Positions 6,099 through 7,038 of a stretch of 7,038 nucleotides of DNA are shown piece after piece. Below the pieces are notes generated by a model. It saw nothing but the letters and a program-made list of their open reading frames with translations, made no database searches and was not told the origin of the DNA. Numbering within the stretch: position 1 is the first letter of the stretch; every line of letters starts with the position of its first letter. The DNA is taken from contig CAAEQF010000220.1 of NCBI GenBank assembly GCA_900758075.1, positions 1 through 7,038 on the forward strand. Direction: 5' to 3'. The position numbers were made by a program, and so were the translations under genes. The DNA comes from Coriobacteriia bacterium. Lineage in GTDB: Bacteria; Actinomycetota; Coriobacteriia; Coriobacteriales; QAMH01.

Positions 6099-6467
6099 AT
6101 GATCAACGGTTCCTACGATGTCGTCGTCCAAGGTCCCAAGCGCTATGGACGCGGGACGGTCTCGCTCAAGTCCGATGGCGACGCGCTTTCCATCCACTTC
6201 GACGTCGAGAACATCGGAACGTTCGATGCGACGGGCACGGATGATGGCACGAAGGTCGCCTTCCAGGGCGATGTCGCGCTATCTGACGAGCTCGGGACGG
6301 TGCACGTCGAGGTGACGGGAGACACCTGGGGCAATTCGCTCGACGCGAAGGCGCAGACGAGTCTGGGCGAGGTCTCCATCTTCGGCACGCGCATCTCGGC
6401 GGCGACCGGGGATTTCGGCACCAATCCAGATCCGATGTACGCGGGACGCTGGTCAGACGCGTACTAG
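6099..6467 (+). CDS. uncharacterised small acidic beta-rich protein in the his operon
   Basis: This gene encodes 122 residues that I do not recognise as any histidine enzyme. It has no signal peptide, membrane segment or cysteine. It is acidic (18 Asp/Glu against 8 Lys/Arg). Alternating hydrophobic stretches such as YDVVVQ, GTVSLKSDGDALSIHFDV, TKVAFQGDVA, GTVHVEVTGD and GEVSIFGTRI, broken by Gly/Asp turns, suggest an all-beta fold, possibly a small calycin-like barrel. That reading is inference from pattern only. It follows hisH by 22 nt and precedes hisA by 43 nt on the same strand, so it is probably co-transcribed. By hand count about 80% of its codons end in G or C, against about 93% in hisA, which may mean lower expression or a different origin. 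The start at 6099 is the first ATG after hisH; earlier frame-compatible sequence lies inside hisH. Confidence 0.75.
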   Translation: MINGSYDVVVQGPKRYGRGTVSLKSDGDALSIHFDVENIGTFDATGTDDGTKVAFQGDVALSDELGTVHVEVTGDTWGNSLDAKAQTSLGEVSIFGTRISAATGDFGTNPDPMYAGRWSDAY

Positions 6468-6496
6468 CGCGCGCCTGGCAGGTCCTATCTATCACG

Positions 6497-6503
6497 AAGG
6501 AGG
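6497..6503 (+). promoter_or_regulatory. strong Shine-Dalgarno of hisA
   Basis: AAGGAGG at 6497-6503 is a near-perfect anti-16S complement, 7 nt before ATG 6511. It is the best-placed such site in the window and fixes the hisA start. Confidence 0.75.
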
Positions 6504-6510
6504 GGCATAC

Positions 6511-7038
6511 ATGATTCTCGTGCCCGCAATCGACATCCTCGGCGGCAAGGTGGTCCGTCTCGCAAAAGGCGACTACACCCAGGTCACCGTCTACAGCGAT
6601 GACCCCGTGGAGAAGGTCAAGGAATTCGAGGCGGCCGGTGCCGAGCGCGTCCACATCGTCGACCTGGACGGCGCGCGCGACGGCACGCCCACCAACATGA
6701 ACGTCATTTCCAAGATCGCCTGCCAGACGCAGATGACCGTGGAGGTCGGCGGCGGCATCCGCACGATGGAGACGCTCGAGCGCTACCTCGACTCGGGCGC
6801 CACGCGCCTCGTGCTGGGCTCGACGCTCGTCACCAACCCCGAGTTCGCCCGCGAGGCGGCAAAGCAGTACTCCGACTGCATCGTGGCCGGCATCGACGCC
6901 AAAGACGGCATGGTCGCGATCGAGGGGTGGCGCGAGGGCACGGGCACGCCGGCGGCCGACCTCGTCGCCGAGCTCAAGGACTTCGGCATCCACGAGCTCA
7001 TCTACACCGACATCTCGCGCGATGGCATGCAGACGGGC
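6511..7038 (+). CDS. hisA: ProFAR isomerase HisA, 3' end cut by the window
   Basis: HisA isomerises ProFAR to PRFAR, the substrate of HisF/HisH, on a TIM barrel. The 176 visible residues (of about 240) start MILVPAIDILGGKVVRL, with D8 as the expected catalytic base. They continue with HIVDLDGA (48-55), the phosphate-binding VEVGGGIR (77-84), LVLGST (100-105) and GIDAKDG, with D129 as the expected general acid, and run out at TDISRDGMQTG. The frame is still open at the edge, so the C-terminal phosphate-binding part is not seen. Many actinobacteria use PriA, a HisA homologue that also does the TrpF reaction; the visible part does not decide this. The gene has a strong ribosome binding site and would be expected to precede hisF. 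Confidence 0.95.
   Translation, partial: MILVPAIDILGGKVVRLAKGDYTQVTVYSDDPVEKVKEFEAAGAERVHIVDLDGARDGTPTNMNVISKIACQTQMTVEVGGGIRTMETLERYLDSGATRLVLGSTLVTNPEFAREAAKQYSDCIVAGIDAKDGMVAIEGWREGTGTPAADLVAELKDFGIHELIYTDISRDGMQTG

Noticed and set aside
3689..6106. An 805-codon open frame on the minus strand opposite hisC, hisB and hisH
   Set aside because: Same shadow effect: no recognisable domain, and the forward strand carries three complete, motif-bearing genes.

Overview
The window is a histidine-biosynthesis operon, read entirely on the + strand from a high-GC genome. Third codon positions are strongly G/C: about 93% in the visible part of hisA by hand count. Gene order is hisZ–hisG–hisD–hisC–hisB–hisH–orf–hisA, with hisA cut by the right edge. 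The pairing of short-form HisG with HisZ, the D-C-B-H-A order typical of Actinobacteria, and the base composition together suggest a Coriobacteriia-type actinobacterium (the Eggerthella/Slackia/Olsenella/Collinsella neighbourhood). That assignment is inference; nothing in the window names the organism.

Region by region: positions 1-72 may be the last codons of an unrelated upstream gene. Positions 73-432 hold no convincing gene. This gap contains several inverted repeats, including an 11-bp bulged stem at 280-307, and then an A+T-rich stretch (50 of 80 bases at 311-390) with a candidate promoter and a further inverted repeat. From 433 the genes are closely packed. hisZ and hisG overlap by ATGA, hisB and hisH abut with no gap, and the other gaps are about 20-55 nt, each with a recognisable Shine-Dalgarno sequence. 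No terminator was seen inside the operon, so one polycistronic message is likely.

Pathway logic: HisZ plus HisG catalyse and feedback-control the first step (ATP + PRPP). HisA isomerises ProFAR, and HisH supplies ammonia to HisF (not in the window) to make imidazole-glycerol phosphate. HisB dehydrates this and HisC transaminates the product. HisD carries out the final double oxidation to histidine. HisF, HisI, HisE and histidinol-phosphate phosphatase are not seen; the first three would plausibly lie to the right.

Two things stand out. HisD carries an extra Cys/His-rich C-terminal tail built from two copies of an ECGCGH(E/D)H unit, reminiscent of metallochaperone tails on an enzyme that is itself zinc-dependent. 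Between hisH and hisA there is also a 122-residue, cysteine-free, acidic, probably all-beta protein that belongs to no histidine step I know. It has its own ribosome binding site and less biased codon use than its neighbour. These, plus the structured leader, are the parts of this otherwise orthodox operon worth following up.
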